Assembly: GCA_964474895.1 (NCBI GenBank)
Contig: CAYYUK010000008.1
Span: 1 to 24,162, forward strand
Direction: 5' to 3'
Source: CAYFNK01 sp964474895
Lineage (GTDB): Archaea; Nanobdellota; Nanobdellia; SCGC-AAA011-G17; PNOQ01
Length of the DNA stretch: 24,162 nucleotides
The notes beneath the pieces are model-generated. The model worked only from the letters and a program-made list of their open reading frames with translations. It had not been told where the DNA came from and ran no database searches. The position numbers and the translations under genes are program-made. How positions within the stretch are numbered: position 1 is the stretch's first letter; each line of letters starts with the position of its first letter. This document shows, in pieces, positions 13,525-20,519 of the stretch.

Positions 13525-15395
13525 TGGTTTTTCATGATAAATATTTTGATTCTATGGATGGTGGGTATAGTTTATCTTTTAGTGATCAAGGTATTCCAAC
13601 TAGTCCTATGACTCCAAATCAGATTCAAGAACTTGGTAAGTCTTTGAATATGGGTGTGAAAAATGTTGAAGTAGGTACTATTTCTCCAGAGAATTTTGAA
13701 ACAATTCCAATACAGCATTTTGAAGAAATGAAAAGGTTAGCTAAGCTAAGCGATTCTAAAATTTCTGTTCATGCCCCATTAATTGATTTAGCAGGATTTA
13801 CTCAACAAGGTTGGAATGAAGAAAATAGAAGAGATTCTGAATTTTATTTTAAAGATGTTCTTGATAGGGCCCACAAATTAGATCCTGAGGGAAATATCCC
13901 TGTTGTTATACATTCAACTGGAGCAATGATTCCTGGTGATAAATATATTCCTGATAAAAAAGGAAGAACCCAATTTGAAAATGGGGAGCCAGTTAAAGAA
14001 TCCATAGTTGTTGTTAATAGAGAAACGGGGCAATTAGCCCCCCTTACAAGAAAGAAAAAATATTCTCTTCATGGCGACAAAGATTGGAGTCCTGAAGAAC
14101 AATTAAGTTCTTTGAACAATACCCAATGGGAAAATAGAAAACTTGAACTTGCTTCAGGTTTAAAACAGGCAAATGAAATAAAAAGAGACTTAAGTATGCA
14201 ACAAATGAGTGATGAATTTCTTGAACTTCAAATAAGGGAAAAGCAACAGATAAAGGGCGAGATTCCTTCTAGATCAAATGAAGAAATAGCTAGATTTGAT
14301 GGTTTGAAACATGAATTGGGCGTGCGTAGTGGGCAGTTAGATGAATTCAATAAAGATATTATTATGAAAATGGATAGCATGGTTGATGATTTTAAAAAAG
14401 CTCCTCCAATTGGAGACAAAAAAGAATATAAAAAACATCTAAAAATGTTAGAACTTGTTTCCGATGAATATAAAAAAGAATATGGAAAGCGTAAAAAATC
14501 CATAGAAAAAGAAGCTGATCTTGCTATTAAAGAAAAAAGAACATCATTAAGAGAAGAAAAAATTTATAGAAATAAATTTGATGAAAATCCCGATAAATTA
14601 TTTGGTCTTTTTTCTGGTCTCTCTGCTCCTGAGTTGCATATTTCTTCAGAAGATTTTCATAAGGAAAAAGTTAGTGACACTGTCTCTGCTGCTGCTTTAC
14701 ATACTTACTCCAAATATGGGGACAAGTCTCCAATAATTGCTATTGAAAATATGTATGGTGGTGACAATGTACTTTCTAGGGCAGATAATTTGAAAGGTGC
14801 TATACTTGAAAGCAGAAAAAAATTTGCGAAGAAATTAGTTAAAGAAAAAAGGATGAATAAAAAATCTGCTAAAAGAATTGCTGATAATTTGATTGGTGCT
14901 ACTTGGGATGTTGGTCATGCAAATATGCTTAGAAAACATGGTTTTTCTGAGAAAGAGATTATTTCTGAGGCTAAAAAAATAGCTCCCGTTGTTAAACATG
15001 TTCATTTGACAGATAATTTTGGATATGCTGATTCTCATTTAGCCCCTGGAATGGGTAATGTTCCAATTAAAGATCAGTTAAAAGAAATGGAAAAAATAAA
15101 TGAATCTGCTAAAAATGCTAGAAAAATTGTCGAGTCTGGTGCTTATGCTGCCCAGTTTAAAGATAATCCTGTTCCTTATACTTTAGAAAATATGAATTCC
15201 CCAGTTTATGCTCATGATGCAAGTCCAAATTGGTCTCAGTTAAGAGATGTTTATGGATCTTACATGTATGGATTTGGAGATATTTTACCTGATGTGAGCT
15301 TTAAAACACAGGGCGCTGGTTTTTCCAAGCTACCTAAGGAAATGGGTGGACAAATGTTTGATAAAGGAAAATTTGCGGGTAACCAGGGTGGTTGA
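13524..15395 (+). CDS. Endonuclease IV-like TIM-barrel protein with large helical insertion
   Basis: A 623-residue protein of the xylose isomerase-like / AP endonuclease family 2 superfamily. Candidate metal ligands match all nine of endonuclease IV in order: His83 (ISVHAPL), His130 (VVIHS), Glu408 (IAIENMYGG), Asp462 and His465 (TWDVGHAN, spacing DxxH), His494 (HVHLTDN), Asp503 and His505 (ADSHLAPG, spacing DxH), Glu555 (YTLENM). Between His130 and Glu408 lie about 230-270 extra residues, largely charged helix (for example WENRKLELASGLKQANEI and KEYKKHLKMLELVSDEY), where Nfo has only a few dozen. The C-terminal 60 residues are Gly-rich. It may act on abasic DNA or on a sugar; the insertion suggests a partner-binding or regulatory arm. 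Start overlaps the preceding stop. Confidence 0.75.
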   Translation: MVFHDKYFDSMDGGYSLSFSDQGIPTSPMTPNQIQELGKSLNMGVKNVEVGTISPENFETIPIQHFEEMKRLAKLSDSKISVHAPLIDLAGFTQQGWNEENRRDSEFYFKDVLDRAHKLDPEGNIPVVIHSTGAMIPGDKYIPDKKGRTQFENGEPVKESIVVVNRETGQLAPLTRKKKYSLHGDKDWSPEEQLSSLNNTQWENRKLELASGLKQANEIKRDLSMQQMSDEFLELQIREKQQIKGEIPSRSNEEIARFDGLKHELGVRSGQLDEFNKDIIMKMDSMVDDFKKAPPIGDKKEYKKHLKMLELVSDEYKKEYGKRKKSIEKEADLAIKEKRTSLREEKIYRNKFDENPDKLFGLFSGLSAPELHISSEDFHKEKVSDTVSAAALHTYSKYGDKSPIIAIENMYGGDNVLSRADNLKGAILESRKKFAKKLVKEKRMNKKSAKRIADNLIGATWDVGHANMLRKHGFSEKEIISEAKKIAPVVKHVHLTDNFGYADSHLAPGMGNVPIKDQLKEMEKINESAKNARKIVESGAYAAQFKDNPVPYTLENMNSPVYAHDASPNWSQLRDVYGSYMYGFGDILPDVSFKTQGAGFSKLPKEMGGQMFDKGKFAGNQGG

Positions 15396-15434
15396 AAAGG
15401 AAATTCATTTAAACTATTAATTCTTAGTTTAGTT

Positions 15435-15788
15435 ATGAAAAGAAATGTTGTTTTGTTTGTTGTTTTGTTGTTAATTGTTGTAATTATATTTTCTTTTGGT
15501 AAAATAACTGGATATGCTATTTTTGATACTGATTCTCAAGTGCAAGACCAACTATGTATGGAAGACTGCATTGCTCTTGGGTGCAATCCTGGTGATTCAA
15601 TTTGTATGGAATCTAATAGTATAAATTGTGGGCAAGAATGTGGTGTTGATGTTGTACTCCCCGTAATTGAAGATTGGGTGGAAGAATGTATGCAAGAATG
15701 TGTGTTTGATGGTTGTGATGAATCTGACTTTCAATGTCAAGATGATAATGTAGAAAAATGCGATGTTGAATGTTCTGATGCGGTGTAA
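15435..15788 (+). CDS. Exported protein with two six-cysteine modules
   Basis: A 117-residue protein with Lys/Arg at the start (MKRN), one membrane helix (VVLFVVLLLIVVIIFSF), the segment GKITGYAIFD, and two copies of a module with identical cysteine spacing C-x3-C-x4-C-x6-C-x7-C-x3-C (first CMEDCIALGC, second CMQECVFDGC). The modules are acidic and 29 residues each, separated by a hydrophobic linker (VDVVLPVIEDWVEE). Twelve evenly placed cysteines outside the membrane should form disulfides or bind metal. Whether the helix is cleaved is unclear; there is no lipobox cysteine, so it is not an obvious Lgt substrate. A TATA-like TTTAAACTATT lies near 15408-15418. Function unknown. Confidence 0.72.
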   Translation: MKRNVVLFVVLLLIVVIIFSFGKITGYAIFDTDSQVQDQLCMEDCIALGCNPGDSICMESNSINCGQECGVDVVLPVIEDWVEECMQECVFDGCDESDFQCQDDNVEKCDVECSDAV

Positions 15789-15836
15789 TCGCTAAAATTA
15801 AAACCAATAATTTTTTAAAGTACAAAACTAAAATTT

Positions 15837-16694
15837 ATGATTATGCCTGCTAAAAAAAAGAGTGTTAAAAAACTACCTGAACTTCCAAAAAAGTTTAGTT
15901 CCAGTGAAGAAATTGCACACGATTTTTCTGTTAAAGCTTATAAATATTTTAAAGAAGCCATAAAATCTGTAGTTTATTTTGGTAGTGGTGTTAGGGGTGA
16001 ATCTGTAAGTGGAAGTGATATTGATATTATTATTATTCTGGATGATTGTTCTATAAACTGGGATCAAGAGTTGATTGCTTGGTATAGGGAAGAGTTGAGA
16101 AAATTAATTGAAGGACAAAGTTATGGAAAAAAACTACATGTGAACACAGTTACACTTTCTACATTTTGGGAAGAAGTTAGGGCCGGTGATCCTGCAACAA
16201 TTAATATTATTAGATATGGTCAAACTTTGATTGATTTCGGAGGATTCTTTGATCCTCTAAAAGTTTTGTTGGCTAAAGGAAAGATAAAGCCAACTCCCGA
16301 AGCAATATTTAATGTTCTTAGAAGAGCTCCTTTACATATTTCTAGAGCTAAATTCAATATTGTTGGTTCTATTGAGAATTTGTATTGGGCAATGGTAGAT
16401 AGCTCTCATGGAGCTTTAATGGCTGCTGGAGAAGTCCCTCCAAGTCCGGAGCATGTTGGTGAAATGTTGAATAGGGTTTTTGTTTCTAAAAAGAAGTTAG
16501 ATAAGAAGTATGTTAGATGGTATAGAGAAATGTATAATTTAGCTCATGATGTTGCCCATGGAAATGTAAAACAATTGGATGGTAAAGATATTGATGAACA
16601 TATGAATAGGGTAATTGCTTTTGAGAAAGCTATGAGGGTTATAACTACTAAATTAATTTCTAAAGAAAAAATAATAAGAATTGAAAAAAAGTAA
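15837..16694 (+). CDS. Nucleotidyltransferase-HEPN fusion protein
   Basis: Residues 40-135 form a minimal nucleotidyltransferase domain: GSGVRG (49-54) and SDID with Asp61 and Asp63, the DxD metal pair. I see no clear third carboxylate in the strand LHVNTVT, so catalysis is not assured. Residues about 155-270 are all-helical and contain YREMYNLAHD, in which Arg230 and His237 give the Rx6H motif of HEPN ribonucleases. In most MNT/HEPN systems the two domains are separate genes acting as antitoxin and toxin, the MNT adding AMP to HEPN to silence it; here they are joined in one 285-residue chain, as also in kanamycin-nucleotidyltransferase-like proteins. The N-terminus is basic (MPAKKKSVKK). Either ATG, 15837 or 15843, could start. 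The stop abuts that of the convergent gene. Confidence 0.75.
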   Translation: MIMPAKKKSVKKLPELPKKFSSSEEIAHDFSVKAYKYFKEAIKSVVYFGSGVRGESVSGSDIDIIIILDDCSINWDQELIAWYREELRKLIEGQSYGKKLHVNTVTLSTFWEEVRAGDPATINIIRYGQTLIDFGGFFDPLKVLLAKGKIKPTPEAIFNVLRRAPLHISRAKFNIVGSIENLYWAMVDSSHGALMAAGEVPPSPEHVGEMLNRVFVSKKKLDKKYVRWYREMYNLAHDVAHGNVKQLDGKDIDEHMNRVIAFEKAMRVITTKLISKEKIIRIEKK

Positions 16695-17438
16695 TTATTG
16701 GTTTTTTGCGTAAGATGCATATGCCATCTGTGATAAGTTATCCAACGCGTAGTTTTTAGCGTCCCCTTCCCCATTACTTATCAGGTATTTCATGAATCTT
16801 TTTATCACTGATTTTTTTGGCTTTCCATTACTTTCTAACTGTTCTTTTACTGCTTCTTCCCTTGCAGGAATAACATTATCTTTGTATATTCTAACCAAAC
16901 TTTCAGGATTTAACTTAAGATGAGCTTTTATAACCTCTTCTGAGATTCCATAACTCTGCATTATATCCACAGATATTCCTTTAAGTCCTTCACTACCTTC
17001 ATTTTCAGCGTTGCTTTCCAACTTTCTTTCATTAGTTTTTGCGATCAGGAAATTTCTATATGCATTATCTGCTTTTTTGTTACTGAAACCAGGAGTATAA
17101 GGCATTGAAGCCAAAAGACCCAATCCTTCATCTACATCATTTATACCAGAAACAACTTCACCAATCAATCCTTCTAAATTATCTTCTGTTTGTCCTCTTA
17201 CGCTTTCTGCTAGTGCTTTCTCTCTTTTAGGTACTTCCACTTTAACATAAGCTTCAAGAACTTCGGGTGCCACTTCTGATAATGCTGTTGGATCATTATA
17301 AATTTCGGTTCCTATTGTTTGTCCAATCGATACATCGTTAGGATTATCTTCATATTTCTTTAGAGAAACTTGTAATAATCCTCTTCTTTTTACCTCTTTA
17401 AGGTATTCTACCATATCGAATCTTTTTTTGGATGTCAT
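16695..17438 (-). CDS. Unrecognised 247-residue helical protein
   Basis: A soluble protein predicted to be nearly all helix, with charged segments (VEYLKEVKRRGLLQ, EVPKREKALAESV, IPAREEAVKEQLES) and no membrane part or catalytic motif. Two segments resemble each other, ending in E-A-Y-V-K-V-E-V-P-x-R-E-K-A and V-R-I-Y-K-D-N-V-I-P-A-R-E-E-A, hinting at an internal repeat of a helical unit of about 110-115 residues. I do not recognise a family. The ATG at 17438 has a TATA box (minus strand CTTTTTAAATAG, 17471-17482) about 39 nt upstream, giving a short leader. Its stop is directly next to that of the MNT-HEPN gene on the other strand. Confidence 0.65.
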   Translation of the reverse strand: MTSKKRFDMVEYLKEVKRRGLLQVSLKKYEDNPNDVSIGQTIGTEIYNDPTALSEVAPEVLEAYVKVEVPKREKALAESVRGQTEDNLEGLIGEVVSGINDVDEGLGLLASMPYTPGFSNKKADNAYRNFLIAKTNERKLESNAENEGSEGLKGISVDIMQSYGISEEVIKAHLKLNPESLVRIYKDNVIPAREEAVKEQLESNGKPKKSVIKRFMKYLISNGEGDAKNYALDNLSQMAYASYAKNQ

Positions 17439-17528
17439 TTTCTTATTTGTTGTTACTTATGGGTGGTTATATCTATTTAAAAAGCTTTTGGTTTGGTTAT
17501 TTTGTAAGAATTCGATGAAATTTACTGA

Positions 17529-18161
17529 TTATGTTTTATAATAATTACAGTACTTTCTTATTGGGCAAATTTCGCATTTAGGACCTATTGGTCTACAGGT
17601 ATGTTGTCCGTAAGCAACTAAAATTGAATTAATATCTCTCCAATATTTTTCTGGGAGTTTTTTTCTTAGTGCCATTTCTGTTTCGTATGGTGTTTTTGTT
17701 TTTACATAGCCAAGTCTGTTCATAATTCTGTGAACGTGTGTATCAACACAAATTGCTTTTTTGGAGAATGCTACAGTCATAACCAAATTTGCTGTTTTTC
17801 TTCCAACGCCTGGCAATTGAATTAATTCTTCTATTGTTTCTGGAATTTTTGAATTAAATTTTTCTTTTAGAGTTAAAGGTAATTGTTTTAGATGTTTAGC
17901 TTTTGTTTTGTAGAAGCCAACAGGGTAAATCAATTTTTCAATTTGTTTTTCTGTTAGTTTTGATAGTTTAGATAAGTTACTTGCCTTTTCAAATAATCTT
18001 TTTGCTGCTTTTAACGTTGTTTGATCTTGTGTTCTTGCAGAAAGTATTGTTGTAACTAAAACTTTGAAAGAATCTTTTGTTTGTATGTTAATTAAATCAA
18101 CAACTGGAACTTTGTAATTCTTAACCTCTTTTTTTAGAATTTTGTAGATCTTATCTATCAT
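17529..18161 (-). CDS. nth: Endonuclease III (DNA glycosylase / AP lyase)
   Basis: A 210-residue bifunctional glycosylase that removes oxidised pyrimidines and nicks the abasic site. The helix-hairpin-helix LPGVGRKTAN contains catalytic Lys122, and Asp140 follows in CVDTHVHR; numbering is two off the E. coli enzyme. The C-terminal Fe-S motif C-x6-C-x2-C-x5-C is complete (Cys189, 196, 199, 205). The frame is open from a TTG at 18176, but the ATG at 18161 overlaps the upstream stop as ATGA and gives a normal N-terminus. It is translationally coupled to the unknown gene before it. Together with Xth at 2642 it covers the core of base-excision repair. Confidence 0.96.
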   Translation of the reverse strand: MIDKIYKILKKEVKNYKVPVVDLINIQTKDSFKVLVTTILSARTQDQTTLKAAKRLFEKASNLSKLSKLTEKQIEKLIYPVGFYKTKAKHLKQLPLTLKEKFNSKIPETIEELIQLPGVGRKTANLVMTVAFSKKAICVDTHVHRIMNRLGYVKTKTPYETEMALRKKLPEKYWRDINSILVAYGQHTCRPIGPKCEICPIRKYCNYYKT

Positions 18162-18625
18162 GCTTTTTCTTTCCAATTGTCATGGATTTTTATCATTATT
18201 TCTTTTAATTTTGGAGTAATTTCTATCCAGTATTCTTTTGATTCGTCAATTAGCTTTGCTTCTTCTTTTTTATTTTTTGTTAGATTTATTATTGAATTTT
18301 TGCTAGTAAGTGTTAACATCTTACTCATTATTTTATTTATCTCTTCTTTTTCTTTGTCCGAGAATATTGCACTTTCTGTTATATTAAGCATTGAACTTGG
18401 ATTTGGTATAATAATTCCGTGTAAGTAGCTTGCCCAATTACTGAATAAATTCATTATTCTATCTCTTATTTGCCATAAAACTTCTGTACTTACGTAACCT
18501 TCTTTTTCAATGAAATCTTTTAATAGAAAAATATCATCTAATTCTTGAAATGAAGATTTTATTTTATATTTTTTCTTTGATTCCTTAAATTTTGTTTCAA
18601 ATTCTTTAATTATTTCCTTTTCCAT
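18158..18625 (-). CDS. Unrecognised 155-residue helical protein coupled to nth
   Basis: A charged, almost wholly helical protein (KEIIKEFETKFKESKKKYK at the start; EEINKIMSKMLTLTSKN later) with a less polar central part (NLFSNWASYLHGIIIPNPS). No known domain is visible. Its TGA overlaps the ATG of nth by four bases (18158-18161), so the two are made from one message and possibly in fixed ratio. A TATA-like box, minus strand CTATATAAACG at about 18651-18661, lies some 30 nt before the ATG. Its place suggests a link to repair, but nothing in the protein itself shows it. Confidence 0.65.
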   Translation of the reverse strand: MEKEIIKEFETKFKESKKKYKIKSSFQELDDIFLLKDFIEKEGYVSTEVLWQIRDRIMNLFSNWASYLHGIIIPNPSSMLNITESAIFSDKEKEEINKIMSKMLTLTSKNSIINLTKNKKEEAKLIDESKEYWIEITPKLKEIMIKIHDNWKEKA

Positions 18626-18690
18626 AGCTTTCTTGTCAGTAAGGTTGCCGTTTATATAGATATTGTATTTGATAGCTATTATCTGTTTCT

Positions 18691-18710
18691 ACGAAGTGAG
18701 AATGCGTAGC
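18691..18710. repeat. GC-rich dispersed element (ACGAAGTG / GCGTAGC)
   Basis: ACGAAGTGAGAATGCGTAGC stands out as GC-rich in a 197-bp AT-rich gap. The words ACGAAGTG and GCGTAGC recur at 23982, 24053 and 24141 in the non-coding right end. Its role is unknown; nothing else was seen in 18626-18789 apart from promoters. Confidence 0.4.
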
Positions 18711-18822
18711 GTGGTTGAGAAAAATTTTTGATTTTGTGGGTGCCAATGAAGTGTGATTGAACTATTGGCTAAGGAGTAATTAAAATCATGACATTTATAT
18801 AATCAATAATCTTTCAGTAATT

Positions 18823-19035
18823 ATGGAATTAACAAAAGAAGAAATTCTGATAATTAAGGGAGTTGGGGAAGAACCTGGATGGATAGTTGGAATTTCTTCT
18901 CACATAGATGTAAACAAAGAAAAAGTTGAAAGAATTTTGCAAAAATTCAAGAAGTTAAAGTTAGCAGAAGTTGATAAAGATGGAGTTTGGACTTTAACTA
19001 AAAAAGGTGAAGAAGTTTATACTAAGCTATTTTAA
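18823..19035 (+). CDS. Small winged-helix DNA-binding protein
   Basis: A 70-residue protein with the layout of a single winged helix-turn-helix: LTKEEILIIKGVGEEPGW, then a turn and recognition helix (NKEKVERILQKFKKLKL) and a beta wing (AEVDKDGVWTLTKKGEEVY). The wing's W-x-L-T-x-x-G pattern is typical of MarR/ArsR-like archaeal regulators. Being only the domain, it probably works as a dimer or as a chromatin-associated regulator. A strong TATA box, CATTTATATAA at 18792-18802, is centred 26 nt before the ATG, so the message is leaderless. It precedes the ribosomal protein pair by about 90 bp but those have their own promoter. Confidence 0.7.
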   Translation: MELTKEEILIIKGVGEEPGWIVGISSHIDVNKEKVERILQKFKKLKLAEVDKDGVWTLTKKGEEVYTKLF

Positions 19036-19125
19036 TTATTGGATATAATCCTTGTTATATTCATTTGGGATTGATTTTTGGACAAACCAAAACCTTTTAA
19101 ATCTATTATTTTTCTAAATCTTAAC

Positions 19126-19383
19126 ATGGAAGGCAAAATTGTTAATTACAGGGGAAGTCACCATACCCAACATCCAAATCAGATGATTATTATTGTTGAT
19201 GGTGTTGATAGCAAAGAAAAGGCCAAAGAATTGGTTAAGAAGAAAGTTATTTGGAAGACCCCTTCTGGAAAAGAAATGAGTGGTACAATCTTGAAAGAGC
19301 ATGGGAGCAAAGGTGCTGTTCGTGTAAAATTTGAAGTTGGTTTGCCTGGACAAGCTATTGGCACTAAAGTTGAGGTTCAATAA
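19126..19383 (+). CDS. rpl35ae: 50S ribosomal protein L35Ae (eL33)
   Basis: An 85-residue ribosomal protein of the large subunit found in archaea and eukaryotes only. It shows the small beta barrel pattern: MEGKIVNYRGSHHTQHPNQ, then MIIIVDGV, KKVIWKTPSGKEMSGTI, and the conserved end HGSKGAVRVKFEVGLPGQAIGTKVEV. The frame is open from a TTG at 19078, but the ATG at 19126 gives the family N-terminus and stands 27 nt after a TATA box (CCTTTTAAATC, 19093-19103). The stop overlaps the start of the L10e gene (TAATGG), so the two ribosomal proteins are co-expressed. Confidence 0.93.
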   Translation: MEGKIVNYRGSHHTQHPNQMIIIVDGVDSKEKAKELVKKKVIWKTPSGKEMSGTILKEHGSKGAVRVKFEVGLPGQAIGTKVEVQ

Positions 19384-19895
19384 TGGCATCATTAAGAAAA
19401 GCAAAGTGTTATAGAAATGTTGACAGGGCTTATACTAGGAAGTCCAAATATAAGAAAAAAGGTTTCATTAAAAGTCCTACTGCAAGTAAAGTAGTTAAAT
19501 TTCATATGGGAAATACTTCTGGAGAATTTAAAAATACTTTAAAGTTAGTTGCAACTGAAGCTTATCAAGTTAGACATAATTCATTGGAAGCAGTTAGGGT
19601 TATGATTAATAGGAAATTATCTAGAAAATTAGGAAGTAAGGGATATCATTTTTATTTAAATATCTATCCACATCATATTCTTAGAGAAAATAAAATGTTA
19701 ACGGGTGCAGGGGCAGATAGAATGCAGTCTGGAATGAAGCACGCTTTTGGAAAAGCTTCTGGTTCAGCCGCTCAAGTAAAAAAAGGTACTACTCTTTTTA
19801 CAGTTTTGGTTGATGATAATGTCCAAGAAGTAAAAGGATTCATGGAAGCGGCAATGAATAAATTACCCGGAAGAACTACTGTAGAGGTTTGTTGA
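19383..19895 (+). CDS. rpl10e: 50S ribosomal protein L10e (uL16)
   Basis: A 170-residue archaeal L16-type protein of the large subunit, near the A site and tRNA accommodation region. Recognisable parts: SLRKAKCYRNVDRAYTRKSK, FHMGNTSGEFKNTLKLVA, YQVRHNSLEAVRVMINRKLSR, FYLNIYPHHILRENKML, GAGADRMQSGMKHAFGKASG and PGRTTVEV. Full length and uninterrupted. Its ATG overlaps the preceding stop by one base. A small unknown gene begins three bases after its stop. Confidence 0.96.
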   Translation: MASLRKAKCYRNVDRAYTRKSKYKKKGFIKSPTASKVVKFHMGNTSGEFKNTLKLVATEAYQVRHNSLEAVRVMINRKLSRKLGSKGYHFYLNIYPHHILRENKMLTGAGADRMQSGMKHAFGKASGSAAQVKKGTTLFTVLVDDNVQEVKGFMEAAMNKLPGRTTVEVC

Positions 19896-19898
19896 AAA

Positions 19899-20123
19899 TT
19901 GGGTATTTATGAAATACGTCAAATGTTAAATAATTCTTATGGTCTGCGTTTTATTAGTTCTTGTTACTTAATCCGTGGAGCAGAAATTCTTAGAGACAAA
20001 GGTAGAGCTGTTGGTTCTTCTATTGCTGATAAATGTAGAAAAGGAGGATTTTGTGCTCTTGATGATTTTGAACTTATGGATAGAGAGATTGAAGATAGTA
20101 GAAATCCGCCTGGTGAACATTAA
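19899..20123 (+). CDS. Unrecognised 74-residue protein downstream of L10e
   Basis: The frame opens with TTG at 19899, three bases after the L10e stop; the first in-frame ATG is at 19923, giving 66 residues. With the TTG start the protein reads MGIYEIRQMLNNSYGLR, and with either it has two short helices, basic residues, three cysteines (SSCYLIRG, DKCRKGGFC) and an acidic end. No family recognised. Its position, with no promoter between, suggests it is read from the ribosomal protein message. Which start is used cannot be settled: TTG is the tighter coupling, ATG the commoner codon. Confidence 0.5.
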   Translation: MGIYEIRQMLNNSYGLRFISSCYLIRGAEILRDKGRAVGSSIADKCRKGGFCALDDFELMDREIEDSRNPPGEH

Positions 20124-20135
20124 TTTAGAAAATTA

Positions 20136-20384
20136 TTAAGTGGTTAAAATAGTCTGTTTCTCTTTCTTGGAAACTTTTTCTTCTAATCTAGCTATCTTTA
20201 TTGTTGCCATTACTGCAATTATAGTTACAATTATTGAATATGTTAACATTGCGGGTATTGATGACGCTTCTCCATAATAATTTTGGAAAATCGCTTTTAT
20301 TGTATCATTCCAAGCCAATGCTGCAACTAAACCAAATGCTGCTGTAATTAGTGCCGCCAATTTTTCAATTACTTCGTGTTTCAT
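20136..20384 (-). CDS. DUF5654-like small membrane protein
   Basis: An 82-residue protein with two membrane helices (LAALITAAFGLVAALAW and MLTYSIIVTIIAVMATIKI) and a charged C-terminal tail that looks like a short coiled coil (ARLEEKVSKKEKQ). The segment LITAAFGLVAALAWNDTIKAIF matches my memory of DUF5654, an archaeal family of unknown function. The ATG at 20384 is preceded by an AT-rich TATA-like region (about 20400-20412). It converges with the small gene after L10e, with 12 bp between stops. Confidence 0.75.
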   Translation of the reverse strand: MKHEVIEKLAALITAAFGLVAALAWNDTIKAIFQNYYGEASSIPAMLTYSIIVTIIAVMATIKIARLEEKVSKKEKQTILTT

Positions 20385-20519
20385 AAGAAATGTAAACTAT
20401 TATTTATTTATTAAATTAACTGAAATTCTTTGTTATTAAAAAATTCTTATAAAGGCAAATTTGGTTGTTTTCTTCTTGATATTGATTAATTTTATAAATT
20501 ATTAGTCATTCTTTTCTTT

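Noticed and set aside
15435..15788. Lipoprotein substrate for Lgt
   Set aside because: No cysteine follows the hydrophobic helix in a lipobox; the first Cys is over 15 residues further on, inside the cysteine module.
18626..18822. Possible C/D-box guide RNA in the gap before the winged-helix gene
   Set aside because: Fragments such as TGATT and TGAG occur but no proper RTGATGA and CTGA pairs with matching C'/D' boxes could be found.
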